Below, one piece after another: positions 1 through 11,815 of a DNA stretch of 64,000 nt. Numbering within the stretch: position 1 is the stretch's first letter; the number at the start of each line of letters is the position of its first letter. A program made the position numbers and the translations under genes. The notes beneath the pieces are model-generated. The model had not been told where the DNA came from, made no database searches, and saw nothing but the letters and a program-made list of their open reading frames with translations. This stretch comes from Rhinolophus ferrumequinum (lineage: Eukaryota > Chordata > Mammalia > Chiroptera > Rhinolophidae): positions 2,425,001 to 2,489,000 of the forward strand of contig NW_022680356.1 in assembly GCF_004115265.2 (NCBI RefSeq), in the 5' to 3' direction.

Positions 1-302
<302 letters not shown>

Positions 303-953
303 TAAGTAACGCACTCGGTAGATCCATTTTAATATGAAGAGACAAAGCTGGCCCCAGGCAAAACTGAAAATAATAACATACAAAAGAATAACCAATTTTC
401 AGTATAAAAATTGCTTCCACCAACATTACCTTATTTGATCTTCAAAGCAGGCTTGAAACATTCTTACTACTTTCATTTTTCAGACAAAAACTGAGGCTTG
501 GAAGCCACCTACTTGGCCCAGGGGCACACACTGGGTTACGAGAGCCAGCATTTAAGCCCAGGGCTCCCATTGCTACTGACCTTTCTAATCCTAGATCTTT
601 CAACATTTTGCCCTCATTTTAGGGACCTGTTGTCCTTACTTCTTCCAAACACTGTCTGTGTTCAGGCTCTATGTCCTTGAGGCCTCCGCATTCCTTCTAG
701 AGGATCCTGGAATGAGAAAAGGAGGTTTGGCCAATAGAGCTGCTTCAGGTGGCTCAGGGACCCCAACAGAGGGCTCTAGCATGGCCTGGCCATGCCCAGC
801 TGAGGCCCTGCCTGTCTCCCTTCTCTGCCTACTCCTCCTCCTATTCCTAAGATCTCTGTTCCCTCAGCCTTGCTCCATGGGACCACATGCTGCATGTGTC
901 CACTCCTAGTAGTGACTTGATCTCTTAGCCACTTATAAAGCTACGTTTCTGAG
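303..953. other. Intergenic spacer with a MIR fragment
   Basis: No gene is visible. About 425-565 resembles a MIR SINE in minus orientation: a run like 'ttcagacaaaaactgaggct' followed by a region matching the MIR 'acacactgggttacgagagcc' part with substitutions. The remaining sequence shows only short open frames and nothing I recognise. Confidence 0.5.
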
Positions 954-2498
954 GGTGACGTCACCAAGATGGCAACACAGGTCATTCCTGACTTTGCTCC
1001 CCAAACAAGAAGAACAATTAACATTTATTCAAGATACCACAAGATACCACTGAAAGAGTCCTAGAATATGGGAGTGAGGCTGAAGCCCTCCCTTGCACCT
1101 CAGACCAAGACAGATTGTATTACAAGGGAAGAGAAGCAGCATTGCCCCTCCCCGAGGCCTGCACAACACCTCATGAGGTCTCCCTTGAGCCTCTGATTCC
1201 TCAAGTGGGAAAATAGGGCCCAGAGGGTCAACCAGCACCCCCAGCATTGTGGATTGCTTTGTGGGAGCCCCTACTCTGACCTTGCCCCAGGGGGATTGCA
1301 GGGGCATCTGACTGATGGAGAAGGAGGGGAGGAACTTGCTACAACGCGCACATGGGTCTTGGCAGGCTGAGTTAATACCTTTAGTGCCCAAGTAGGAACC
1401 CCAACCAGAGGCTGTGCTCCTCTGCAGAACCAAGTCGGGGGCGTACTCTGACCGGGAGCTCAGCAGGTGCAGACCTGCCTGACTCAATCCTCAAATGAGG
1501 AGTTTTCCCAGCCCTAGAGCCTGGGTTGCCCATGCCCAGGCAAGGAGCTGAGTCATAGACCCACCCGCTATGGAGAGAGCCTTCCCACCCATCTGACCAG
1601 AAGAGCTGGGGACAACTCCTGGAAACTCTGTGGCCCAGTGGCGCTCAAGCCAAGAGAAGTACAAAAAGAGCTGGTAGTCTGGAGAGCAAAGCCAGTGGCC
1701 CTCTTTGGCCAGGGAACTTGGGGTGTGGGTTGGCTTGAGTTAAGATAAAAAACAAAGAACTTCACCTGTTTCAGAGCTGCTTCTCTGTAGGCAGCGACTC
1801 TAATTCATAACCCTGCTCGTCACTGAATACAGCCTTCAGCTTATCTGACGAGGGAACCTAACCCGAGCACATGGGAAGCTGCATAGAACATTTAACAACC
1901 CTACATATACTTGCACTTGAACAGAGATCACAGCCCATGGCTTCTCCCATCTGCAGAGCAAAACTGAAGGCCTCATGTAACCAGGGAATTCAGTGCACAC
2001 TCAGGCCTGATTCAGGGCTCCCCTCCAAATGAGCTGTACAGGCCCTGGGCCCTGGCATGCTGCCCTTCTGGGACAAGGAAGCTAATTCATAGTCCCATCT
2101 ACTACTGAATATAGTACCCAGCCCGACCATCTAGTAAGCCTGACCAGGCAACTGTGGAGCCCATCCTATAGCCTCGCTTGGGTTGGGAACCAAGCCATCA
2201 GTCCTATCCAACTGTTCTCAGCCTGTAGCACACACTCCCATCCCTAACCTCAGAGCTTGAATAGTTACCTTGCCCCCAAATAGACTATAATAGCAGGTCC
2301 CACCTGCCCAAATACATTACCAGCAGACATACCCAGAAACCCAAACTGAACTGACTGGTGAAGAACTGTCTCTAACAAAGAAACCTGTAAAGTCTGAAAG
2401 AGGAACCCAATTATTCAATGTGCAGATGCCAATGTAAGGAATCAAGCAAGGATCATAAAAACAAAAACAAAACAGGTAAATATAACACCACCAAGGGA

Positions 2499-2504
2499 AA
2501 CGAA
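2499..2504. repeat. Target-site duplication (left) of the solo LTR
   Basis: The six bases aacgaa directly precede the LTR and recur unchanged at 3053-3058. This is direct evidence of an integration event. Confidence 0.85.
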
Positions 2505-3052
2505 TGTGGGGAGCCATGATTTCTTGTTATTCTAAAGCCTTGCAGACTGGCTCAGTTTATGATTAACTTGTTTCGGCTTCTAAGGCATTATCTCTGCCTG
2601 CGCCTGGAGGGTGCTTGCAAGCTGCTGAGGAATGAGGTGGGAGTGACCGGTTCTCGGACACTGAGGACTGAAGACTAACAGGATAATTGGTGGGCTTTGT
2701 CATGAGATAATGACTTTGGGAAAGTTTCAAGGATTTTGTAGTTTGTATGTAAAAGTCATAAATTTACTCTTAATGAGATAATAGCATTAAGGTTTGTTTG
2801 ATGATTCTGTAAGTTCTGCTTTTCTGTGTTTTAGGTAAAAGATAACACTCTGTGATGTAATGCATTCCACTGTTTGCTGATTAGTAGTTGTGCACGTACT
2901 CTTAGGGTATATAAGTGGTGAAGGTGAATAAAGCCGATGCTTCAGCATCACTGGAGACCGATATCGCATCTTAATTAACTGTGAGTGTCTTTATTTAATT
3001 CCCACTCCCCTTTTCAGGTTCTTCGTTGATTCGTGGCTGCTGGTCGGCCACA
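2505..3052 (+). mobile_element. Solo LTR of an ERV2 (ERVK-like) retrovirus, inserted in the L1
   Basis: A 548-bp block begins TGTGGGGAGCC and ends CA, and is flanked on both sides by the six-base duplication aacgaa (2499-2504 and 3053-3058). L1 sequence continues on both sides. A TATA-like 'gggtatataagtgg' near 2906 and a polyadenylation signal 'gaataaagcc' near 2927 give plus orientation. The six-base duplication and the TGTGGGGAGCC start fit class II (ERVK-like) LTRs. No internal viral sequence remains, so this is a solo LTR left by recombination between two LTRs. The perfect duplication suggests it is younger than the L1 host. Confidence 0.85.
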
Positions 3053-4444
3053 AACGAACAAAGCTCCAATAACTGACCCTAAAGAAATAGAGATCTATGA
3101 ACTATCAGACAAAGAAATCAGAATAATCCTCTTGAGGAAGTTTAGTGAACTACAAGAAAACACAGACAGATAACTAAATGAAATTTAAAAAAAAAAATGC
3201 ATGAACAAAATGAGAAGTTTAACAAGGAAATAGCAACCATCAAAAGCAAAAACAGAAATTCTAGAAAATAACAATAATTGAACTGAATAATTCAAGAGTT
3301 TCAAAAGTAGACTAGATCACGCAGAAGAAAGAATCAGTGACCGGGATGATAGGACATTGGGAATTACCCAGTCAGAGAGCAAAAAGAAAAATAAGAATGA
3401 AGAAGAGTGAAGAAAGCCGAATTATGGGACACAGTGAAAAGAATATTTACATTACGAGAATTCCAGGAGAAGAGAAAGAGACAGAGACAAAGTATATTTA
3501 AAGCAATAATGGTTGAAAACATCCTGAACTTCAGGAGAGAAATGGACATCCAGATCCATGAAGCCCAAAGAACTCCAAATAGTTCAATATGAATAGGGCC
3601 ACACCATGACACACTATAATTAAATTGTCAAAAATCAAAGACAAAGACAGAATTTTAAGAGCAGGAAGTGAAAAGAGAGAGTTACATACAAGGTAACCCC
3701 CATAAGACTCTTGACAGATTTCTGAACAGTAACTTTTCAAGTCAGGAGGAAATGGGATGACATATTCAAAATATTAAAAGAAAATAACTGCCAACCAAGA
3801 AGTCTATACTTGACAAAGCTGTCCAGAAATAAAGGAGGGGTAAAGACTTTCCCAAACAAACAAAAGCTGCGAGAGTTCATTACCACCAAACCTGTCTTAT
3901 GAGAAGTCCTAAAGGGAGTTCTTTGAGTAGAAGTAAAAGAATGCTAATTAATACCATAAAAACACAAAAAAGGTAGCATATATCTCACTGGTAATGGTAA
4001 ATTCATAGTCATAGATTCTGTAATATGATAATAGTGGTACATAACTCACACTCTAGTTTTAAAAAAATTAACATAGGAAAAATAACAATAAATACAATAA
4101 TTTGTTATTAGTTAAACAATATAATATTAGTTAAACAATTCACATGCTGTTACATGTAAATTGTAACAACAATAACCTAACTGTGAAGGGGAATAAAATA
4201 AAAGTGTAAAGTATACAAATTCTATTGAAGTTAAGTTGTTAATTTAAAATAGGTGTTAAAATTGAAGATATTTTATGTAAGTCTCATGGTAACCACTGTG
4301 GAAAATTTTGTGGCAATTACACAAGAGAATATGATAAAGTCAAAGTGTACTGATACTAAAAGACATAAAAACATTTTTTAAAAAGAGACCTACAAAACAA
4401 TCAGAAAATAATTACAAAATGGCAAAAGTAAGTTCTTACCTATC

Positions 4445-4458
4445 AAAAATTACTTTGA
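4445..4458. repeat. Target-site duplication of the RPL29 retrocopy (left)
   Basis: The 14-base sequence aaaaattactttga recurs at 5087-5100 after the A-rich tail. The left edge of the right copy merges with the tail, so the A count is ambiguous. Confidence 0.85.
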
Positions 4459-5086
4459 GAAGGGTTTGGGAGCTGTGGGCTTGGGTGCAGACATGGCCAA
4501 GTCCAAGAACCACACCACAAACAACCAGTCATGAAAATGGCACAGAAACAGCATCAAGAAACCCCACTCACAAAGCTACAAATCCCTGAAGGGGGTGGAC
4601 CCCAAGTTCCCAAGGAACATATGTTTGCCAAGCACAACAAGAAGGGCCTGAAGAAGATGCAAGCCAACAATGCCAAGGCCATGAGTGCACGGGCTGAGGC
4701 CATCAAGGCCCCTGTAAACCCCAAGGAGGTCAAGCCCAAGATCCCAAAGGGCAGCAGCCACAAGCTCAGTTGACTTGCCTACATTGCCCACCTCAAACTT
4801 TGGGAAACATGCTCGAGCCCACATTGCCAAGGGTCTCAGGCTCTTCCGGCCAAAGTCCAAGGCCAAGGATCAAACCAAGGCCCCAACCACGCCCGCAGCT
4901 GCAGCCGCAGCTCCGCCTCCAGCTCAGTCGCCAGCTTCCAGCTCCTTGTGAAGGCTCCAGAGTAAAGGCCTCTGTCCGCCAATGTGAGGATGGGAGGACT
5001 GGTGTGACCCGTGGGCTGCTGTCTGCGTGCGGCTGGGGTCCTCCTGTGCTATTTGGACAAATAAAGCTGAGGCAGGATCTGTCAAA
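4459..5086 (+). pseudogene. RPL29 processed pseudogene inserted in the L1
   Basis: An intronless copy of the 60S ribosomal protein L29 mRNA. The ATG at 4493 opens [13 protein letters not shown] and is followed at once by a stop. Other frames continue the protein with [20 protein letters not shown] (4636-4700), [11 protein letters not shown], then GLRLFRPKSKAKDQTKA, so there are several frameshifts. A 5' UTR-like leader (4459-4492), a 3' UTR with AATAAA (5060-5065) and a short A-rich tail are present. The insertion is bracketed by a direct repeat aaaaattactttga (4445-4458 and 5087-5100), the mark of L1-mediated retroposition. It is dead. Confidence 0.93.
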
Positions 5087-7115
5087 AAAAATTACTTTGA
5101 ACATAAACGGATTAAATTCTCTCATCAAAGACATAGAATGACTCAGTGGATTAAAAAACAACATCCAACAATATGCCACCTACAAAAGACTCACTTTAGC
5201 TTTAGACACACATACAGTGAGAGTGAAGGGATGGAAAAAGACATTTCAAGCAACTGATAACCAAAAGAAGCAGGTGTAGCTATGCTTAGACAAAACAGAC
5301 TTTAAATTAAAAATGGTAAAAAGAGACAAAGAAGGTTATTATATAATGATAAAGGGGTCAATACATCAAGAAGATATAACAATTGTAACTATTTATGCAC
5401 CCAACATCAGAGCAGCTAAATATATAAAGCAAAAACTAACACAGTTAAAAGGGGAAATAAACAGAAATACAATAATAGTTGGGGACTGTAAAACCCCACT
5501 CTCAACAATGGATTGATCAACCAGACAGAGAATCAATAACAAAAACTGTGTTTTTGAACAACAATATAGGTCAAATGGACCTAATAGATTTCATATATAG
5601 AACATTCTATCCAACAACAGCAGAATACACGTTTTTCTCAAGCGCACATGGAACATTTTCCAGGATAGACCATATGATAGGCCACAGTCAAGTCTTAGCA
5701 AATTCAAGAGGACTGAAATCATACCAAGTGTCTTCTCTAACAACAGTGGCATGAAATTAGAAATCAATAACAAAAGAAAAACTGGAAAATTCATGAACAT
5801 GTGGAAATTAAACAACCCTCTCCTGAACAACCAAATAGTTCAAAGAAGAAATTAAAGGAGAAATAAAAATGCTTCTTGGGACAAACAAAAATGGAAACAT
5901 ACTATATATATAACATACTATATCTTATGGGATGCAGCAAAAGCAGCTCTAAGAGGGAAGTTCATAGCAATAAATGCCTACCTTAAGAAGCAAGAAAGAT
6001 CCCAAATAAACAACCTAAGTCTTCACTTTAAAGAACTAGAAAAAGAAGAACAATATGAGCCCAACATTTGCAGAAGGAAACAATAAAGGTGAGAGCAGAA
6101 ATAGAGAACAGAAAAATAATAGAAAAGTTAAACTAAGTAAGTTTGTTTGAAAACGCAAACAAAATTGACAAACTCTTAGCTAGACTAGCCAAGGAAAAAA
6201 GAGAAAGGACACAAATCAATAAAATTATAAATGAAAAAGGAGACATTACAACTGATACCAGAGAAATTCAAAGGAACATAAGAAGCTACTATGAACAACT
6301 ATATGCCAACAAACTGAACAACTTAGAAGAAATTGAAAAAATTCTTCGAAACGTACAATTTACTAAGACTGAATCAGGAATAAATAAAAAAAATCTGAGC
6401 AAACCAATCACTAGTAAGGAGATTGAATCAGTAAAAAAAAAAAAATAAATAAATCTGCCAATGAAGAACAGCCCAGGACCAGACAGCTTCACTGGTAAAG
6501 CTTACTAAACATTTAAAGAATAATTAACAAAGATCCTTCTCAAAATTTTCCCGTCCCCCTCCCACCCCCAAAAAAACACAAAGAGAAGAGGACACTCCCA
6601 AACTCATTTAATGAGGCCATTCCCAAACTCATTTTATGATACCAAAACCAGAAAAGGATACTAAGAGAAAAGAAAACTATAGTCTAATATCCCTGATGAA
6701 AATAGATGCTAAAATTCTCAATAAAATACTAGCAAATAGAATTCAGCCGCACATTACAAGGATTATTCACCATGATCAAGTGAAATTTATCCCTGGGATG
6801 CAAGGATGGGTCAACATATGCCCAAATCAATCAATGTGATACATCATATTAATAGAGTAAAAGAAAAGAATCATATGAGCATCTCAATAGATGCAGGAAA
6901 AGCATTTGACCAAATTAAACATCTATTGATGATCAAAACTCTTAACAAATTAGGCATAGAAACAATATATTTCAGCATACTAAAGGCCATATAAAACAGG
7001 CCCACAGCTAACATCATACTCAATGGTAAATCGTTGAAAGCTTTTCCTCTAGGTTCAGGAACAAGACAAGGGTGCCCACTGTCCCCACCCACTGTCCCCA
7101 TTTTTATTCAACATA

Positions 7116-8431
7116 TGATGTCTGACAATTAAGTTCGTGAACTTGCCACCATGCGCTTACATTGGCAGCACTGTACAAACAGCTCGGGAAGGTTTCATAA
7201 CCTTGGTTTTTCAGTGTCTCACAGCTGTATTTGTGTCGACGTTTGGTGGTGTCTTGCTGAGTGGTGTTTATTATTGTTGTCATATGTTTTTGTGTGCTGT
7301 CGCGAGAATATCTGAGCTTAAATTAGAGCAAAGAACAAACATTATTACATTTCTTGTTAAACTTGGCAAGAGTGGAAGTGAAATCAGGGACATGTTAGTC
7401 CAAGTTTATGGGGATAATGTCATGAAGAAAACAGTAGTGTACAAATGGATTAAACATTTTTCTGAGGGGAGAGAACATGTCACTGATGATGAGATGTCAA
7501 GGCAGCCAAAATCGAGCAGAACTGATGAAAACATTTCAATAATTCATCAAATTATACGTCAAAATTGTCTGCTGACTGTGAGAGAAGCATAGCAGACCAA
7601 GGAACATTGATAGAGAAACAGTTAGGAAAATCTTAACTGAAAATCTTGGCATGAGAAAGGTGTGTGCAAAAATGGTGCTGAAGGAGCTCACCAACAAACA
7701 AAAACAAAGGAGAGTCAACGTTGGCCAAGATCTTTTAGAGAGGCAAGATGACGTTTTGGGCCATGTTATCACTGGTGATGAAATATAGGTGTACCAATAG
7801 GACCCTGAAACAAAGCATCAAAGTGCACAATAGAAATCAGCCAATTCTCCACAACCAAAAAAATTCCGTCAGTCCAAATCAAGAATCAAAATGATGTTGC
7901 TAACCTTTTTTGATATCAGAGAGATTATTCATTATGAGTTTGTACCAACTGGACAAACAGTTAACAAAGTTTACTATTTGGAAGTGCTGAAAACACTGCG
8001 TGAATAAGTTAAATGAAAAGAACCTGAACTTTTCGCAAACAAATCATGGCTCTTGCATCACGACAATGCACCAGGTCATGTGGTGCCTCTCTGCGTTGGA
8101 GTTTTTAGCCAGTAAACAAACAACTGCACTGGAACACCCTCTCTACTCACCTGATCTGGCCCCCAATGACTTCTTTCTTTACCCAAAGATAAAGGAAATA
8201 CTGAAAGGAAGACATTTTGATGACATTCAGGACATCAAGGGTAATACAACGACAGCTCTGATGGCCATTCCAGAAAAAGTTCCAAAATTGCTTTGAAGGG
8301 TGGACTAGGCACTGGTGTCAGTGCATAGCTTCCCAAGGGGAGGACTTCGAAGGTGACCATAGTGATATTCAGCAATGAGGTATGTAGCACTTTTTCTAGG
8401 ATGAGTTTGTGAATTTAATTGTCATACCTCA
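7116..8431 (+). mobile_element. Mariner DNA transposon, full length but inactive
   Basis: A 1316-bp element with terminal inverted repeats (tgatgtctgacaattaagtt at the left; reverse complement of the right end tgaggtatgacaattaaatt) sits in a TA duplication (7114-7115 and 8432-8433). The L1 sequence joins cleanly across it (caaca-TA-gtactgg). The transposase starts near 7308 with ISELKLEQRTNIITFLVKLG and a helix-turn-helix domain, and is open to a stop at about 7590. Later blocks in other frames show the mariner catalytic signatures: TGDE near 7770, HHDNAPGH near 8058, and YSPDLAPNDFF near 8146. A stop follows the first catalytic block and there are frameshifts, so the protein is not made. The size is normal for a complete mariner. 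I do not recognise the subfamily with certainty. Confidence 0.92.
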
Positions 8432-9827
8432 TAGTACTGGACGCCCTAGCTAGAACAATCAGGGAAGGGAAAGAAATAAAAGGCATCAGAATTGGAAAGG
8501 AATAAGTAAAATTGTCTCTATTTGCAGACAACATGATTTTATATAGAGAAAATCCTAAATACTCAACCAAAAAATTGTTAGATCTAATCAGCAAATTGAG
8601 TAAAGTTGCAGGATATGAAATTAACATACAAAGTTAGTAGTGTTACTATATACTAACAATGTAATTTCTGAAAAAGAAATAAAGAAATTAATCCCATTTA
8701 CAATAGAATCAAAAACAATAAAATACTTAGGAATAAATTTAACTAAGGAGGTACAAGACCTCTAGGTTGAAAACTACAAGACATTGATAAAAGAAATTGA
8801 AGAAGACAGAAATAAATGGAAATGTATCCTGTGTTCATGGATTGGAAGGATTAATATTGTTAAAATGTCAATACCACTGAAAGCCATCTATAGATTCAAT
8901 GTAATCCCTATCAAGATTCCAATGGCATTTTTTACAAAATTGAAAAAAATACTCCTAAATTTATATGGAACCACAAAAGACTCTGAATAGCCAAAGAACT
9001 ATTGAGAAAGAACAAAGCAGGTGGCATCACACTTCCTTATTTCAAGCTATACTGTAAAGCTATAGTCATCAAAACTGTATGGTATTGGCATTAAAAAAAT
9101 CAAAAACCAAAACAAAAAAACCAGACAAATAGACCAGTGGAATAGAATTGAGAGCCCAGAAATAAACCCAAGCATATACGGCCAATTAATATTTGACAAG
9201 GGAGTCAAGAATACTCAGTGGAAAAACGACAGTCTCTTTAATAAAAGGTGCTGTGATAATTGGATATTCATATGTAAAAGAATGAAACGGGACCGATATC
9301 TTACACCACTCACAAAAATTAACTCAAAATGATTAAAGACTTACAAGTGAGACCTGAAACCATGAAATTCCTAGGAGAAAACATAGAAACAAAGTTCCTT
9401 GACATAGTTCTTGCTAATGATTTTAAAAATATGACACCTAAAGCACAAGCAACAAAATAAAAAATAAGTGGGACACATGAAATTGAAAAGCTTCTGCACA
9501 GCAAAAGAAACCATCAACAAAGTGAAAAGACAATCTATGAAATGGGAGAAAATATTTGCAAACCATATATCTGATAAGGGTTAATATCCCAAACATAAAA
9601 AGAACTCATACGTTTCAATAGCAAAAAAAATAAATAAAAATAACCCAATTAAAAAATGGAAAAAGGACCTGAACAGACCTTTCTCCAAAGAAGATATATG
9701 GAAGGCCAACAGGTACATGAAAACATGCTCTACATCACTAGTCATCATGGAAATGCAAAATAAAACCACAGTGATATATCACCTCACACTTGTTATAAAT
9801 GCTCATCATCAAAAATAGAAGAGATGA

Positions 9828-9940
9828 GGGGCAGCCGCTTGGCTCAGTTGGTTAGAGTGTGGTGCTAAAAACACCGAGGTTGCCAGTTCAATCCCTGCAT
9901 GGGCCACTGTGAGCTGCGCTCCCCTTAAAAAAAAAAAAAA
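9828..9940 (+). mobile_element. tRNA-derived SINE, one-part (bat type), inside the L1
   Basis: The tRNA-like head carries an A-box-like 'ggctcagttggttagag' and a B-box-like 'ggttgccagttcaatccc', then a short body (gcatgggccactgtgagctg) and a 16-base poly-A tail. The flanking aaaaatagaag occurs before the element (9811-9821) and right after its tail, an imperfect target duplication. It shares its head with the longer SINE at 36290. Confidence 0.85.
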
Positions 9941-10227
9941 ATAGAAGCAATAACAAATAATGGTGTCAATGTGGAGAAAAGGGAACCTTATGCACTGTTG
10001 GTGGGATTGTAAATGGTGCAGCCGTTATGAAAAACAGTATGGAAGGTCCTCAAAAAATTAAAAATAGAACTGCCATCTGGTTGGGCAGTTCTACTTCTAG
10101 GAGCATATCCAAAGATAATGAAAACACTAACTCGGTAAGATATCTGCACTCCCACATTTACAGCAGTGTTATTGACAATAGCCAGGACATTGAAACAATC
10201 TAAGTGTCCATCGATAAACAAATAGAT

Positions 10228-10432
10228 AAAGAAGATATATATATATAATGTAATATATATATAATATGTATATACATGTATTGTATATACATATACAATA
10301 ATACATGTATATATTATATATAAAATATGTATATAGATGTAGATGGATATATCACATCTTTATACGTAATACTGGTATAGGTGTATATACATTATGGAAT
10401 ATATATATGTATATATATATGAATACTATTCC
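10228..10432. repeat. AT-rich microsatellite within the L1 3' region
   Basis: About 200 bases of alternating TA/TG dinucleotides, with repeated units such as atatatatgtatat and tacatgtat. It was probably expanded from a short AT run in the old L1. The L1 text resumes at 'gaatactattccgccatgaa'. Confidence 0.85.
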
Positions 10433-11094
10433 GCCATGAAAAATGAGGAAATCCTACCATTTGCATTAACACGGATAGACCTTGAAGGCATTATGCTGAG
10501 TGGAGTAAGTCAAAGACAAATGCTGTATGATCTCATTTATATGTGAAGTAAAAACAAAAAACCAAACTCAGAAAAAGAGAACCGAATTGTGGTTACCAGA
10601 GGTGGGAGGTGAGGCAGGAGGAATTGGAGGAAGGTGATCCAAAGGTACGGACGTCCCGTTCTAAGATAAATCCGTTCTCGGGATGTGATGGATGTACCAC
10701 AGGATGCCTATAGCTCTTGTAGGCTACATAGGAGAGTTGCTAGGGAAGTAAATCCTAAGTTCTCACAGAAAAGTGTTTTTCCTTTCTTTTTCTTTTTATT
10801 GCATCTGTATGAGAAAATGCATGTTAGCTGAACCTATTGTGGTCATCATTTCCCAACTAAGTAAATCGAACCATCATGCTGTACACCTTAAACTTGCAGT
10901 GAAGTATGCCAATGACTTCTCAGTAAAACCAGGGAGAAAAAGTTGTTTCCAAGCATCCTTTGAATAGTGACCCTAGTGACGGGACTGACACCGGAGAGGA
11001 ACTTTAGGCGAGCTGGCCTAGCTCCTTCCTGTCTTCCCGTGAGTAGCCGCTTATTCTCCCAAAGGCCAGCCTGGAGTGACACTTTCAATTATTT

Positions 11095-11695
11095 TATTCA
11101 TTTATACAATAGGTTCCACTTGATGTGGGTATAAAGTGGTATCTCACTGTGGGTTTGATTTGCATTTCTTTGGTGACTAATGATGTTAACCGTATTTTCA
11201 TTTGCTTATTGGTCATTTGCATATCTTCTTTGGAGAAATGTCTATTCATATCCTTCGCCCACTTGTTAATTGTGTTGTCTTTCTATTGAATTATGAGTTT
11301 TCTTTTTTACCAGACCTTTATGAAATGTATGATTTGCAAATATTTTCTCCTTTTCTATATGTCTTTTCACTTTCTTGATACTGTCCTTGAAACACAAGTT
11401 TTAAATTTTGATGAAATCCAACTTTTTTTTTTTTGCTTGTGCATTAGGTATATCTAAGAAAACATTGCTTAACCCAAGGTCACTAAGATTTATACCAAGG
11501 CTTTTTAAAAATAATCTTATTGTTTTAGCTTTGGTGTAGGTCTTTGTGAGTTCATTTTTGTACATGATACAGAAAGGTCCACATTCTTTTACACGAGGAT
11601 GTGCAGTTTTCCTGACACCATTTGTTGAAAGGACTATTCTTTCCCCCATTGACTGTCTTGATGCCCTTGTTGAAAATCAATTGGCCATAAATGTG
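11095..11695 (-). mobile_element. L1 fragment, minus strand
   Basis: On the plus strand this reads as the reverse complement of the L1 ORF2 3' part, with phrases like 'gatttgcatttctttggtga' and 'cttctttggagaaatgtcta' that are common to mammalian L1 copies. Open frames are short. It is a 5'-truncated dead fragment in opposite orientation to the large L1 to its left. Confidence 0.85.
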
Positions 11696-11702
11696 TAGGA
11701 CT

Positions 11703-11815
11703 AAGGTGGGCATTTCCATCACCATTTTACAGAGGTTCAGAGAAGTAAGGCTTTCTGGCCAAGGTCACAGAGCTAATAAAGAAGGACACTGGATCCACAC
11801 TCAGCTCCACAGATT
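11703..11815 (-). mobile_element. MIR SINE fragment
   Basis: The segment 'ccattttacagaggttcaga' followed by 'aaggtcacagagctaataaa' matches the reverse complement of the MIR core and flank. Old and diverged. Confidence 0.7.

Larger units (their letters stand above)
954..10941 (+). mobile_element. Near full-length old L1 LINE (L1M lineage), interrupted by younger insertions
   Basis: The element starts at the L1-like motif 'gtgacgtcaccaagatggc' (about 955) and runs in order through the 5' UTR (955-3100, with imperfect internal repeats near 1790-1870 and 2080-2150), a degraded ORF1 (about 3100-3960), the long ORF1/ORF2 spacer typical of L1M elements (3960-4440), the ORF2 endonuclease part (5101-6450), the reverse transcriptase part (6480-9000), the C-terminal region, and a 3' UTR ending near 10941 in a sequence like 'gctgtacaccttaaacttgc' and 'cagtaaaaccaggg'. 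ORF2 is broken into many short frames, for example 5313-5516, 6143-6448 and 6636-6839, so it is dead. Without the inserted elements it is about 7.3 kb, close to a complete L1. I did not find a convincing target duplication. The subfamily is a guess from sequence memory. Confidence 0.85.

Noticed and set aside
9828-9940. Possible tRNA gene (A- and B-box motifs)
   Set aside because: The body, poly-A tail and flanking repeat show a SINE. The tRNA-like part does not fold as a full tRNA by eye.
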